Positions 1-9,376 are shown, counted from the stretch's first letter. The stretch is 64,000 bases of DNA from CAZPXZ01 sp965219495 (GCA_965219495.1 OZ244777.1:4526001-4590000), one strand, 5' to 3'. Notes: generated from the sequence alone by a model not told the origin. Numbers and translations are program-made.

Positions 1-85
1 TCTCTCGGCATGCGCAGCCTGGAAGTTGCCTTTCTCAGACCGGGGGTTTTCGTAGCGAATTGCGCGACTCATTCATTGAGAGAAA

Positions 86-670
86 TCAGGCTTGACCGCC
101 CTGCGAAACCAGGTTTGCCGGCGAAATTCCAATTCTCTGCAACGCCAAGTCCCACTTTGCGTCGCTCTCGGGCGCAAAGACTATGTCCGCTTCGGCTTCG
201 CCGCATAGCCACATGTTTCGTTGCAATTCGCCTTCGAGCTGATCGGCGTCCCAGCCGGCATAACCCATTGCAACGATGAATTTCTTAGGGCCGCGGCCGG
301 CCGCCATGTCGCTGAGTATCGTTTGCGCAATGGTCAGGCGGATTTCCGGAGTTACTGGAAGGGTTCCTTCGCACTCGTAGTCCGCGCCGTGAAGAATGAA
401 GCCTCTACCCCGGTCAACCGGGCCACCGAAGTGAACGCCGACGCCGGACAGATCGGTTTCCGCGTCGATCTCAAACTCATTGAACAAGTCCGCCAAAGTG
501 GGTTTGGGGAACTGATTGTTGACGATGAGTCCCATGGCGCCGTCTTTGCCGTGCGAGCAGAGCAGCACGACCGCGCGGTCGAACGGTCCGCCCTCACCGG
601 TGCGCGCGAGGGAGATCAGAATTGTGCCTTCGAGGCTGCCGGTGTCGCCGTTTTTGCCCGTAATGCTCAT
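86..670 (-). CDS. yqgE: YqgE/AlgH family protein (UPF0301)
   Basis: A 194-residue protein matching the whole UPF0301 family, whose members are about 185-200 residues long. Seen in sequence: an N-terminal 'GTILISLART' stretch, then 'CSHGKDGAMGLIVNN', 'VHFGGPVDRGRGFILH' near the middle, and 'GYAGWDADQLEGELQRN' in the C-terminal half, all family hallmarks. No signal peptide or membrane segment is visible, so it is probably cytosolic. The biochemical role of the family is not settled; AlgH was named for an effect on alginate regulation in Pseudomonas. The gene stands alone, with a 271-base gap to the next minus-strand gene, and the upstream Shine-Dalgarno is weak. The ATG at 670 gives the standard family length. 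Confidence 0.93.
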   Translation of the reverse strand: MSITGKNGDTGSLEGTILISLARTGEGGPFDRAVVLLCSHGKDGAMGLIVNNQFPKPTLADLFNEFEIDAETDLSGVGVHFGGPVDRGRGFILHGADYECEGTLPVTPEIRLTIAQTILSDMAAGRGPKKFIVAMGYAGWDADQLEGELQRNMWLCGEAEADIVFAPESDAKWDLALQRIGISPANLVSQGGQA

Positions 671-941
671 GAGGCCAACTATAGAAGCTTTTGGCCGTTG
701 GTGGGAGCCATGTCCGAATAATTGGACGAAGACCGAAAGAATCGCGATAAACTGCTGGCCGCTACAGCGTCGGCAAATGTTTCGAGAATGACAAAGAGAA
801 TCTTCGGTTCAGCCGTTTGAAACTATCGTATTCAGGTCCTGTCTTGATGGTAGCGGGTCATAAGCGTTCGAGTTTCTCGCACGCGGCACGCTCTTGACTT
901 GCTTCAAATTGACCGTGCGAACTGCCCTGCCGGGCAAGTCT

Positions 942-1514
942 TCACGGAGAAATACCCTGCCCGGATTCACTCGCCGGATTTCCGGTCGTGCCAAACGGGA
1001 TTGACTCTCGGAAATGCCAATCTTCAACGGGCATCATCTTGCATGCCTCCACAATTGACGCAGCTGCGAAGCTGAGACGGATCGGGATGGAATTCCGGGC
1101 GAGATTCTCGATGCGTCGAAGACGTGCCGAAGGCAAATCGCCGTATGCGAGACTCAAATGAGGTAAGAACTCTTTGCAGCCACCCACTGACGGCAGTTTT
1201 TTCTTGGCCAAGCCATGAAGCGCGGATAGATTGTCGCTGGTTTCGGTCAGGAGGTAGAGCTTGAGAAAGTAGGCGTCGCCGAAACCGAATTCGCGGATCG
1301 TCAAGCTGAAGCTGGGCGATTGTCGAATGTCTTTCCCGATCCGCTTGATCATCTCCGACCTTCGAAGCGGAATACCGCCGAGGACGGTGATATGCGGCTG
1401 AAATGTGGGGCCGCCCGAAATTTCCGCGATGCGCCGTATTTGCTCTCTCAGGAAGCTCAGTTCAGGTTCTTGGGGAACCAGCCAGATGGAATTCATGAAC
1501 TGCATGCCGGTCAA
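942..1514 (-). CDS. 2H-phosphoesterase-like protein (2'-5' RNA ligase / cyclic phosphodiesterase fold)
   Basis: A protein of about 190 residues with the two histidine motifs that define the 2H phosphoesterase superfamily: 'HITVLGG' near residue 42 and 'HLSLAYG' near residue 120. These proteins hydrolyse or transfer 2',3'-cyclic phosphates on nucleotides or RNA ends; which reaction applies here cannot be read from sequence. The C-terminal 'VEDWHF' strand is also typical. The start is uncertain: ATGs at 1514, 1505 and 1496 are all in frame, and the last ('MNSIWLVP') fits family alignments best. There is no operon partner. The C-terminal 20 residues are low-complexity and may be an extension. 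Confidence 0.72.
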   Translation of the reverse strand: MTGMQFMNSIWLVPQEPELSFLREQIRRIAEISGGPTFQPHITVLGGIPLRRSEMIKRIGKDIRQSPSFSLTIREFGFGDAYFLKLYLLTETSDNLSALHGLAKKKLPSVGGCKEFLPHLSLAYGDLPSARLRRIENLARNSIPIRLSFAAASIVEACKMMPVEDWHFRESIPFGTTGNPASESGQGISP

Positions 1515-1981
1515 TGCGTTCTACGCAAGATCATTCCAGGAATGTGGCAGACTATCCTGTTCGTGCGCTCCAGATTCGCGATCCGGCTTTCGATCAAGCG
1601 CAGGATTTGGCTGGCGGTATCGTCCAACGGATCGCGGAACGTGGACGAACGAAGACAAGGCCGTCCTGCCACTTTGACAAAATCTGGTGCCGCATTCACG
1701 AGATCTTCGGGCATCCGCATGACTTGAGTATCCTTGGCGCCGTTCTTCAACAAAGGAGGGAGTGGCGGTTCCCTCGATACAACCGGTTTCCCCCGGAATT
1801 TCCGCATTGCCGGCCCAACAAATTCCGCGGACTTGACAGTCGGCCCCGATCCGTCCCACGGATTCGAGTTTGCCCGTTGGGCGCAAGTTTCCCCGATGAA
1901 CAGTTGTCTTCAACTGTTCCATCTCTCCGGAACGGAGTTGGCGAAAGATGTCTTGCGAGTTCCTGCAATCTTGACAACCAG
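1515..1981. other. Intergenic stretch, no recognisable gene
   Basis: Several overlapping short open frames exist on both strands, none with a recognisable domain or good start signal. It lies just downstream of the last ABC permease gene, where an ATPase gene could have been expected, but no Walker A or ABC signature motif is present in any frame. Confidence 0.5.
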
Positions 1982-2803
1982 CTATTTCAACCCGCCCCCA
2001 AAACCGCGCGTCAGGCCCTCTTGAACAAATCCAACCATTGCCAGTATGGGCAATGAAGCCAAGAAGCCGACCGCTGAGAGCTTTCCCCAGAAAGTTTCAT
2101 CCTCGGTAATCAAGGTTGCGATAAATGTCGGCAGGGTGAATTTTTCCGGGGACTGGATGAAGAGCAGCGCATAGGCGAACTCGTTCCAGCTCAGGATCAG
2201 AACAAATACTGCGGTCGCGATGAGGCCGGGAGTCATGACCGGCAGGACGATCGAGCGAAGGCATCGGATCAGCGATGCGCCATCCACCAGCGCAGCTTCT
2301 TCATACTCCACCGGCACGTCGCGGATGAATCCCAGGAGCATCCAGATTGCAAAGGGAAGCGCATAGATCTGATAGACGAAAATCAGGCCCAAAAGCGTAT
2401 CCAAGAGGCCGAATGACCGCAGAACGTGATAGAGCGGAATGGCGAGCGAGATCGGCGGGGTGAGCTTTACGAGGAGCACGAACATCAGGAAGACGATGTC
2501 GAGCTTTGCGGGAAAACGGAATCGCATCAAGACATAAGCTGCCGGAAACCCGGCCGTGAGAGCCAGCAGCATCGTACCGATGGCGACGATCGTGCTGTTG
2601 GCAGCCTTGCCCATCAAGTCCCCGCGGATCAGTTCGCTGTAATGCTCCAGCGTGATCGTGGTCGGCAACAGCGAAATCGAGTTGGACACGTAGTCGATCG
2701 GCGGACGAAACGATGTGGCCAGCATCCAGACAATGGGCAAGAGAAAGATCGCGGTCAGAATATAGATCGCCAAGACAGAGGCGCGGGACCGCGTCCTGAT
2801 CAT
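1982..2803 (-). CDS. Carbohydrate ABC transporter permease (MalG/UgpE type)
   Basis: A 273-residue inner-membrane protein with about six hydrophobic segments and the cytoplasmic EAA loop 'EEAALVDGASLIRC' in the last third. This is the coupling loop to the ATPase in binding-protein-dependent importers. The length and the 'PLYHVLRSFGLLDT' region match the second permease of CUT1 sugar importers. It overlaps the upstream permease gene by 4 bases, so the two are translationally coupled. It is the last gene of a binding protein-permease-permease operon, with no ATPase gene after it. The ATPase is presumably supplied from elsewhere, as with MalK/MsmX-type shared subunits; this is inference. Confidence 0.93.
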   Translation of the reverse strand: MIRTRSRASVLAIYILTAIFLLPIVWMLATSFRPPIDYVSNSISLLPTTITLEHYSELIRGDLMGKAANSTIVAIGTMLLALTAGFPAAYVLMRFRFPAKLDIVFLMFVLLVKLTPPISLAIPLYHVLRSFGLLDTLLGLIFVYQIYALPFAIWMLLGFIRDVPVEYEEAALVDGASLIRCLRSIVLPVMTPGLIATAVFVLILSWNEFAYALLFIQSPEKFTLPTFIATLITEDETFWGKLSAVGFLASLPILAMVGFVQEGLTRGFGGGLK

Positions 2804-3669
2804 CGGGATGTCCCTCCCAGGAGGCGGGTTGCGTAGACCAGTGCGAGAACGCCCGAAATCACAACCATGATGATCGCCGCAGCCGAGGCGCCTCCGACAT
2901 CGAAGAACCGGAAGCCAAGCCGGTAGACGTACATTGAAAGCGTTTCCGTCGCTTGACCGGGACCTCCTCCAGTCAAGGCGTAGACTTTATCGAATATCTT
3001 GAAGGCATCGACGCTGCGCAGCAGGGCTGCGAGGAAGAGATACGGCGCCAGGAGCGGCAATGTGATCGAGCGGAAAATCCGGACCGGGCTTGCGCCATCG
3101 ACGCTTGCGGCTTCATAGACTTCGGACGGCACGGACTGAAGGCCCGCCAGCAGGATCAGGAAGGTCAGGGGAGCTGTCTGCCAGGTGTCCACCAGCACCA
3201 GCGACAACATGGCGATGTCCGGGTTGAACAGCCATTCGACCGGCGGGAGCGCAACAGCCCGCAGGAGGTTGTTGAGATAGCCGAAATCATAGTGGAACCA
3301 GGCGCGCCAGATCGCGGTGACGACCATTGTCGACAGAACATAGGGCATCAAGAGTGCTGGAATCACGATGCGGCTTCCGGGAATCTTCCCGTTGACCAGA
3401 AGCGCCAGTATCAGTCCGAGACCGACCTCGCTCGTCGTGGCCAGAACCGCGAAAACCAAGGTATTCCAAGCCGCAGTGCGGAAGAAACGGTGAGACAGAA
3501 GATCCGAATAGTTTTCCGTCCCGACATACGTTGCGCCGTCGAACCCGTAATCGGTCGCGAATAGGGAAAGAGCGAATACGCGCGCAAGCGGATAGATCGT
3601 CAACGTGGTGAACAGCAAGATCGCCGGCATCATCAACGCCAGGGCGATCAAGATAGATCTGCTTTGCAC
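2800..3669 (-). CDS. Carbohydrate ABC transporter permease (MalF/UgpA type)
   Basis: A 289-residue membrane protein with six predicted transmembrane spans and the EAA loop 'YEAASVDGASPVRIFRSI'. The length and the 'LTGGGPGQATETLSMYVY' C-terminal motif are typical of the first permease of CUT1 (sugar/polyol) importers. It starts 77 bases after the binding-protein stop and overlaps the next permease by 4 bases. The spacer to the binding-protein gene holds a strong hairpin (3691-3724) that may lower its expression relative to the binding protein. Confidence 0.93.
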   Translation of the reverse strand: MQSRSILIALALMMPAILLFTTLTIYPLARVFALSLFATDYGFDGATYVGTENYSDLLSHRFFRTAAWNTLVFAVLATTSEVGLGLILALLVNGKIPGSRIVIPALLMPYVLSTMVVTAIWRAWFHYDFGYLNNLLRAVALPPVEWLFNPDIAMLSLVLVDTWQTAPLTFLILLAGLQSVPSEVYEAASVDGASPVRIFRSITLPLLAPYLFLAALLRSVDAFKIFDKVYALTGGGPGQATETLSMYVYRLGFRFFDVGGASAAAIIMVVISGVLALVYATRLLGGTSR

Positions 3670-3690
3670 GCCCTTTTCGCCGGAGTCGTC

Positions 3691-3724
3691 GCCGACGCCG
3701 AGCTGGGAGGAGCTGGGCGTCGGC
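3691..3724 (-). promoter_or_regulatory. Intercistronic hairpin between binding-protein and permease genes
   Basis: A perfect 9-bp stem (GCCGACGCC / GGCGTCGGC) with a 16-base loop lies in the 77-base gap between the binding-protein stop and the first permease start. There is no U-run, so it is not a classic terminator. Its position suggests an mRNA-stabilising or attenuating hairpin. Similar hairpins follow the other two binding-protein genes in this window. Confidence 0.55.
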
Positions 3725-3746
3725 AGGCTTGGTTGCGAACTCTGGT

Positions 3747-4970
3747 CTAACGCGCCAATGCCTTGGCAATTTGTGCATCAGCTTCGGCGAGCGCGTCTGC
3801 CGGGCTGAGTTCGCCAATCAACGCCAACTGCAGATAGTCGCCAAGAATCGTTTCAACCTGCGACCATTGCGTTATGCGCGGTCTGGGCTTGGCGTTCTCA
3901 AGCGCAGCCAACTGGTTCGGATACCAGCGGTACTTGGCCACCACGTCCTCATCCGTGTAGACACTCGTGCGGGTAGGCGGCTGTCCGATTTCCAATGCCA
4001 GCTTCTTCTGAAAATCGGCGGATGTGATGAAGTCGATAAAGGCGCGCCCGCGCTCGGGGTTCGGGGCGTCTACCGGCACCGCGAGAAGCCACGCGCCCAG
4101 CATGGGACTGGATCCAACCGTCTGTCCCGGCGCCGCGACAACTTCGATCAATCCCGGAACACGAGATTTCTCGGGATCATCAAGGGAAGGCGCCCAAGAA
4201 GGCCAAAGTTCGATCGACATTGCTGTCGTGCCCTGCATCAACGCATCCCGAACCTCGGAAGAATTGTATGTTTCTACGCCTTTCGGGGCGTAATTCTTCA
4301 GTTCAAGATAGAGGTTCAGCGCCTGCAAGGCCTCGGGACTATTGAGAGAAGCACTTCCCGCGCTGTCAACCAGTGCCGCGCCATGCGCCCAGAGAATCGG
4401 CAGGAATCCGGTGACAATCGGATTGGCCTTGATTCCGCGAAATACTACACCCGCAATTCCGTCGACATTTTCGGATACTTGTCGCGCCGATTCGACAACA
4501 TCCGTCCAACTGCCAGGCCGGTCCATCAGGTCCGAGCGATATGCGAACATTTCGACATTGCCGACAAACGGCACCGCATGCAGGATTCCGTCGCCGACAG
4601 GAAAACGCGACACATTCACCGTCGCTTCGATGAAATCCTGGTCCACACCGCCGCCCAATGCATCCAGGCTTGCCAGCCAACCGCGCGACATGAACTCGGT
4701 TGCCCAGGTGTCATCGAGCATGATTACATCGTAGGCGCCCGCATTCTCCCTCATGGAGATCGTCACCTTTTCCAAGAGCCCGGCATACGGCAACTCGAGA
4801 CGATCAATATCGAGAGAGGGATTCTCCGCTTGAAATGCCTCCACACCAGCGGAAAGCGCCTTCGCATACCCGCCATCGCGACCCGCAATTACAAGATCTG
4901 CCGCACTGGCACCTGCTGCGGAAATCGCAGCCATTGCACTGAACGCCAGCGCAGTACGTATCAGTCTCAT
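3747..4970 (-). CDS. Extracellular sugar-binding protein of ABC transporter (family 1 type)
   Basis: A 407-residue periplasmic binding protein. A Sec signal peptide is visible: the basic start 'MRLIRT', a hydrophobic core, and a likely cleavage after 'AGASA'. The mature part holds 'YDVIMLDDTWATEF' and the C-terminal 'RGRAFIDFITSADFQKKL', as in MalE/UgpB-type proteins. I chose the ATG at 4970 because GGAGGAG sits 7 bases upstream; a frame-open ATG at 4988 lacks this. It heads the operon with two permeases. Two LacI-type operators lie 53-135 bases upstream of the start. The substrate is probably a carbohydrate or polyol, not determinable here. Confidence 0.92.
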   Translation of the reverse strand: MRLIRTALAFSAMAAISAAGASAADLVIAGRDGGYAKALSAGVEAFQAENPSLDIDRLELPYAGLLEKVTISMRENAGAYDVIMLDDTWATEFMSRGWLASLDALGGGVDQDFIEATVNVSRFPVGDGILHAVPFVGNVEMFAYRSDLMDRPGSWTDVVESARQVSENVDGIAGVVFRGIKANPIVTGFLPILWAHGAALVDSAGSASLNSPEALQALNLYLELKNYAPKGVETYNSSEVRDALMQGTTAMSIELWPSWAPSLDDPEKSRVPGLIEVVAAPGQTVGSSPMLGAWLLAVPVDAPNPERGRAFIDFITSADFQKKLALEIGQPPTRTSVYTDEDVVAKYRWYPNQLAALENAKPRPRITQWSQVETILGDYLQLALIGELSPADALAEADAQIAKALAR

Positions 4971-5023
4971 TTTGAACTCCTCCGTCAAGGTCGGGGACGA
5001 AAGTCCCCTTGGTCAAACGTACG

Positions 5024-5037
5024 ATAAAACGTTTTCA
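5024..5037. promoter_or_regulatory. LacI-family operator O1
   Basis: The site contains the perfect palindrome AAAACGTTTT with the central CG typical of LacI-family operators. It fits the form TGAAAnCGnTTTCA with two mismatches in the left arm. It lies 54 bases upstream of the binding-protein start codon, a position suited to repression. It is probably bound by the LacI-type regulator encoded at 5588-6637. Confidence 0.65.
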
Positions 5038-5090
5038 TACAAATGTCAATAATCACCAAGTATTTCTGATTTGTGTCAAATAACTACGAG

Positions 5091-5104
5091 TGAAAACGAT
5101 TTCT
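5091..5104. promoter_or_regulatory. LacI-family operator O2
   Basis: TGAAAACGATTTCT matches TGAAAnCGnTTTCA at all fixed positions but the last. It sits 67 bases from operator O1, centre to centre, upstream of the importer operon, so looping or cooperative binding is possible. Confidence 0.65.
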
Positions 5105-5587
5105 CAATTTGTCATGGACTTGTCATAAACCGGGCTTCGTGCATGCATGGGGCGGAGTCTGCTTGCAAGTCGTCGGCCACTGTCGGTCGAATGCTCTCTC
5201 CCCGGCCGCCGGCACCCCGATTGGCCGGGAAGCGCGCCGGCGGCGGCGCCGACAAGCTGGGCCACTCAACTGGAATGCGTCAGTTGCTTGCGCCGGTGGT
5301 CCGTGGCGCAGCTGTTCCCGTTGCTCGGGACTCGCGTGCTGCCCGGACAGGAGACGTCGGATTTGCCGCTGATCTGCTTCCTGAACATGGGGCAGATCGA
5401 CCTGAACAAGTGACGCGCTTGCTTTGGAAATATTGGAGATGATGACCGGGAACTCTGGCAGCAAGCATTGGCCAAGACTCGGCGGAGCTAGGTATGCAGT
5501 GAACACTCTCCCATCCGTCGCATCGCAAGCGAACCGTCACGCCTTTGGTCAAACTCTCGGTATTCTCTGCCGGTATCGCCGGTTCAA
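5105..5587. other. Intergenic stretch between LacI gene and importer operon
   Basis: GC-rich short frames are present but none resembles a known protein or has a convincing start. A possible degraded coding remnant spans roughly 5150-5410 on the plus strand; I could not identify it. Confidence 0.4.
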
Positions 5588-6637
5588 TCATGGAAATCGA
5601 TCTTGTGTTCGAAGTTCCATCAATTGACCTGGGTAGGGCGAACCACTGGGTAGGGCGATTTCGCATGGAGTTGTGCGTCGAGCCACCAGTTGGGCTGGAA
5701 CTCGCTTTACCATGATGTTCAGACCTGAATTTGCGATCCGGTCCTCCAGTCGCCGGACAATCCACGCCGCGATTACCTCGACTGGCTGGCGCAACGTTGT
5801 CAGGTTGTAAAACGGAGAGGACGCCAGAGGGATATCGTCGAACCCAGCGACCATTAATTCGTCGGGCACCCGCAAATTCAGTTGCGCAGCGCCCTCCAGC
5901 ACGCCAAACGCCAAGACATCGTTGGCGCAGAAGACCGCGTCGGGACGGCTTGGCCCGGTGAGAAAGGACAAGGCATTTTCGCGCGCGTTTTCCAGCGTGC
6001 TCTTGACAATGGTTACATGGGCGTTGCCGTCCAGTCCGGCAAGCAAGCCCGCAAAGCGCTCGTCATCGGAAAATGTGTTGCGAACGTGCCGAACGAAGGC
6101 CAGGTGCCGTGCACCTGATCGAGCCAGCAATTCACCGATCTGTCGTGCTCCAGCATGATTGTCGGCGACGATGCAGTCCAGCCCGGGCGCCTTGAACACC
6201 CGCCCGAACAGAACGACGGGAATACCCAGACGTGAGAAACGTTCACTGGATTCCTGGGAAATATGCCCGGCGGCCACGATCACGCCGTCGGTTTGGTAAT
6301 CCAGCGCGACCATCGCCCCCGGGTCGTTGGTGCCGTAGTCTGCGGGAACGACAAGCAATCTCTTTCCATTGGCATGGAGCATCGCAGACAGATGCTCCAC
6401 CAGCGAGGCATCAAACGGGTTGCGCAGGGATCCGACGACAAGGGCGATGAGGTTTGTGCGCGAGCTTGTCAAGCTCCGGGCCATCATGCTGGGTCGATAA
6501 CCAAGTGTCTTTGCCGATGCGCGTACGCGCGCGACGACCGCTTCGGAAACGGTCGGTTCACCTGAAAATACTCTGCTGACTGTTGCGGGGGAAACCCCCG
6601 AGGCAGCCGCCACATCTCTGATTGTGGTGCGTTTCAT
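5588..6637 (-). CDS. LacI-family transcriptional regulator
   Basis: A 349-residue protein. The N-terminal helix-turn-helix and hinge 'TTIRDVAAASGVSPATVS' through 'LGYRPSMMARSL' (residues 3-58) is a textbook LacI DNA-binding domain. The rest is a periplasmic-binding-protein-like sugar-sensing core ('VAGFDDIPLASSPFYNLTTL' region near residue 265). It lies just upstream of, and on the same strand as, a sugar importer, which it very probably represses. An operator-like site lies 20 bases upstream of its own start, implying autoregulation. The inducer is unknown. Confidence 0.93.
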   Translation of the reverse strand: MKRTTIRDVAAASGVSPATVSRVFSGEPTVSEAVVARVRASAKTLGYRPSMMARSLTSSRTNLIALVVGSLRNPFDASLVEHLSAMLHANGKRLLVVPADYGTNDPGAMVALDYQTDGVIVAAGHISQESSERFSRLGIPVVLFGRVFKAPGLDCIVADNHAGARQIGELLARSGARHLAFVRHVRNTFSDDERFAGLLAGLDGNAHVTIVKSTLENARENALSFLTGPSRPDAVFCANDVLAFGVLEGAAQLNLRVPDELMVAGFDDIPLASSPFYNLTTLRQPVEVIAAWIVRRLEDRIANSGLNIMVKRVPAQLVARRTTPCEIALPSGSPYPGQLMELRTQDRFP

Positions 6638-6657
6638 CGTGAAATTCTACTAACTAC

Positions 6658-6671
6658 TGAAAGCGGTTTCA
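6658..6671. promoter_or_regulatory. LacI-family operator O3 (autoregulatory)
   Basis: TGAAAGCGGTTTCA fits the same form (TGAAAnCGnTTTCA) at all fixed positions, with the central CG. It lies 20 bases upstream of the LacI-type regulator's start codon. With sites at 5024 and 5091 it defines a small self-consistent regulon. Confidence 0.68.
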
Positions 6672-7268
6672 ATTATCAATTGCAAGCTCTATGGCAGCGG
6701 ATCTTACGTAATTTGCAATATTTTTGAAACTTGTTTATTGTTGTCCGGTGGTTGGCGCAGTCACAGCAGGTGCTTCAAACTTTCTTGTGGGGGACATCAT
6801 GTCGCCATGCAAACCCGTGGCGCTGACAAAATTCGGTCTGACATTCCAGAATTACACCGGCGCGAACCGGGAAGGAGGGTGCGTAGACACGCTTTCTTCT
6901 GCTTTGGAGGCACGCTTGACTGTATGCCCGGAACTGCGCGTAGACCGGGTGGCGAGGTCCTGCGCACGCTGAACCGGAATGGCTTCCCCGATGTCCTGCT
7001 ATCCTTCGCGCTGTCGTCCAAGAACATCCCGCCAATGTACCTTGCCTCGCTGCGTTGCTCATGTTGAGCGAAGCATGCGGAAGACCGTCATCGGCGGTCG
7101 GGCTTGTGGCATCTCCGCCAAACCCGATCCTTGTTGGCGTCGTCCATCGGGGTCATTTGCCGGGGATTTCCAGCGGAAGCGAGCCAGCCAGCATTCGGGT
7201 CTCGGAGCGGTGCCCAGGTTTCCCGTTCGAGGCTGCTAGCAACTCGTAGAAAATCGGACACGGTCCAA
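6672..7268. other. Intergenic stretch, no recognisable gene
   Basis: About 600 bases between the LacI gene and the plus-strand transporter. Short frames run on both strands but none is recognisable. The first 60 bases are AT-rich and probably hold the LacI promoter. Confidence 0.45.
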
Positions 7269-8957
7269 ATGTACATCCAATTTGGCGGACTCCAATTTCT
7301 TCTGGAACTTGCCGGTGCCACCATGTTGTTGTTGTACGCCGTGCGCATGGTGCGCACGGGAATTGAGCGCAGCTACGGCGCCTCATTCCAGCGTATCTTG
7401 ACTCGCAACGATAGCGCGATCGCGGCAGCCGTTTCGGGAGCAGGACTCGCGACCATACTGCAGAGTTCCGCAGCGGTCGCACTACTGGTGTCGGGTTTTG
7501 CGGCATCCGGTGTCGTATCATTTCCCTTGGGCCTGGCAATTGTCTTGGGCGGGGACTTCGGCTCGGCCCTGATCGTCCAAGCTCTTTCGTTTCGCATTGA
7601 TTGGTTGGCGCCCTTGTTGCTCGCATTGGGCGGCTGGGCGATTGTCAAGGTCGAACAACGGCGAACCCGTCAAATTGGCCGTATCCTGATGGGCATCGCT
7701 CTTATCCTGATCTCGCTGGAATTCCTTCGCCATGCCATGGAGCCGATCAGCGATAGCGCCTTCTTGCCGGCAATCGCCAGCTATTTGGCGGGAGATTACC
7801 TGACTTCCTTTCTGGTCGGGGCGGCACTGGCGTTTGTCATGCACTCAAGCGTCGCAGCTGTGCTGATATGCGTGACCCTCGTCGGTATTGATACGATTTC
7901 GCTTGAAGCAGGAGTATCGCTGGTCTTGGGCGCCAATCTGGGCAGCGCTCTTATTCCGGTCTGGCTGACCCGCGGCATGGAATTGCGCGCTCGGCGCATT
8001 CCGTATGCGAATTTGGCCCTCCGCGGCAGTTGGGCGCTGGTTGCGCTATTTCTGACAAACTCCGTTCACATCCTCGCCGTTCTCGAATTTCTTGGACCAG
8101 GGCAGGCCCTGGTCACCTTGCACCTGGCGTTCAATTTGGTCTTGACGTTCCTCGCATTGCCGTTTTGCAAAGCCTTGGAGAAGATTGCGCTGCGGATCAT
8201 GCCGGAGGTTTCCGTTCGAGACCCGGGCGCAGAAAAGAGTTTTGCACATTCGGCTCTGGACGACAGTGTCTTGGACTCGCCCCACAGAGCGTTGGCGAGC
8301 CTGAAGCGGGAATTGCTGCGGATGTCGGATGTTCTGGACCGGATGGCCCGCCCGATCATGTCTGTCTATGAGGATGGTGATGTTGACGGGTTTCCTGCGC
8401 TGCCCGAATTGGAGAACTACATTAATTCCACTCTCCATCAGATTCGGGTCTATGTCGTGGCGATGTTGCAATTCGAAATGTCCAAACCGCAGAAACGGCG
8501 GACGCGGGAACTAATGGAATACGCGATTTCGCTGGAAGCTGCCGGCGACATTGTTTCCAAACGAATCATGCCTCTGGTGCGCGAGAAAGCGCGGAAACGC
8601 TTGCAATTTTCACGCGAAGGTTGGCGGGAACTGGTCGCGTTGCATGATCGAGTGCTGTCAAACATGGCATTGGCATCGAATGTTCTGGTTTCTGAAGACG
8701 TGGAAAGCGCGCGTCAGTTGATCGAGGAAAAGGCGGATATCGCGAGGATCGAATTGAAGAGCCGCAGGCGTCATCTCAAGCGACTGTCCTCGGGTGAGGC
8801 CGTCAGTCTTGAAAGCAGCGACATCCATCTCGAAACGTTGCGCAGCTTGCGCGACTTCAACAGCCAGATATCGACCATCGCCTATCCCATTCTCTATCAA
8901 AACGGTCAACTGCTGGAGACACGGCTGATTGAAACAATGGGAACGACGGAGATTTGA
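7269..8957 (+). CDS. Na/Pi cotransporter family protein with C-terminal PhoU-like region
   Basis: A 562-residue protein starting at the ATG of 'MYIQFGGLQFL'; the frame is open further upstream, but that part does not look coding. Two inverted repeat halves carry the family's serine motifs: 'LQSSAAVALL' near residue 65 and 'MHSSVAAVLI' near residue 190. About eight membrane segments fill residues 10-335. The C-terminal 200 residues are charged and helical ('LEAAGDIVSKRIMPL'), as in the PhoU-like tail of NptA/YjbB proteins. It probably exports or imports phosphate with sodium at the inner membrane. No phosphate-regulon neighbours or Pho box were found. No clear Shine-Dalgarno precedes the start. 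Confidence 0.87.
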   Translation: MYIQFGGLQFLLELAGATMLLLYAVRMVRTGIERSYGASFQRILTRNDSAIAAAVSGAGLATILQSSAAVALLVSGFAASGVVSFPLGLAIVLGGDFGSALIVQALSFRIDWLAPLLLALGGWAIVKVEQRRTRQIGRILMGIALILISLEFLRHAMEPISDSAFLPAIASYLAGDYLTSFLVGAALAFVMHSSVAAVLICVTLVGIDTISLEAGVSLVLGANLGSALIPVWLTRGMELRARRIPYANLALRGSWALVALFLTNSVHILAVLEFLGPGQALVTLHLAFNLVLTFLALPFCKALEKIALRIMPEVSVRDPGAEKSFAHSALDDSVLDSPHRALASLKRELLRMSDVLDRMARPIMSVYEDGDVDGFPALPELENYINSTLHQIRVYVVAMLQFEMSKPQKRRTRELMEYAISLEAAGDIVSKRIMPLVREKARKRLQFSREGWRELVALHDRVLSNMALASNVLVSEDVESARQLIEEKADIARIELKSRRRHLKRLSSGEAVSLESSDIHLETLRSLRDFNSQISTIAYPILYQNGQLLETRLIETMGTTEI

Positions 8958-9209
8958 TCTTCGCAACAGGACTAGCGAGAGAACCGATTGAGAACAGTGC
9001 GAATTTGCATGCTTCGGAGTTAATCGAGTGAGAGCGTCGTCCGTCCGTCATTGGACAACGCATCGCAACTTAACTGGCTCTTCCTCAAGAACAAAGCGAC
9101 GCAAGCGGAGCGGATGGAACGATCATTTGCGCACGAACATGAATCAAGTCTCCGCTCTTGAGCCGCGCAATCGAATGAACCGCCCTTCTTGGACTTGTCT
9201 CATTCCCGG

Positions 9210-9294
9210 TGGTGCCCGCTGCCGGATTCGAACCGGCACTTCCGAAGAAAACGGATTTTAAGTCCGTTGCGTCTACCAATTCCGCCAAGCGGGC
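9210..9294 (-). tRNA. tRNA-Leu(UAA)
   Basis: A full cloverleaf of 85 nt with encoded CCA at 9210-9212. The acceptor pairs GCCCGCT with AGCGGGC. The anticodon loop in 'ACTTAAAA' carries UAA. A long variable arm (GTTTTCTTCGGAAGT region) and the T-loop GTTCGAATC are present, as expected for a class II leucine tRNA. Confidence 0.97.
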
Positions 9295-9376
9295 GCGATT
9301 CGGAGCGTGATCAACTTGTGACCGATAGTCTTACGTAGGAGTCTCATCTCCGCAATGCGGCAATTTTCGAAAATTG

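Noticed and set aside
3729..5027. Long plus-strand frame of 432 codons
   Set aside because: Antisense to the sugar-binding-protein gene, Arg/Gln-rich with no domain; a codon-bias shadow.
5147..5413. Possible small gene downstream of the LacI-family regulator
   Set aside because: No family similarity, no ribosome-binding site, and competing frames of similar length on both strands.
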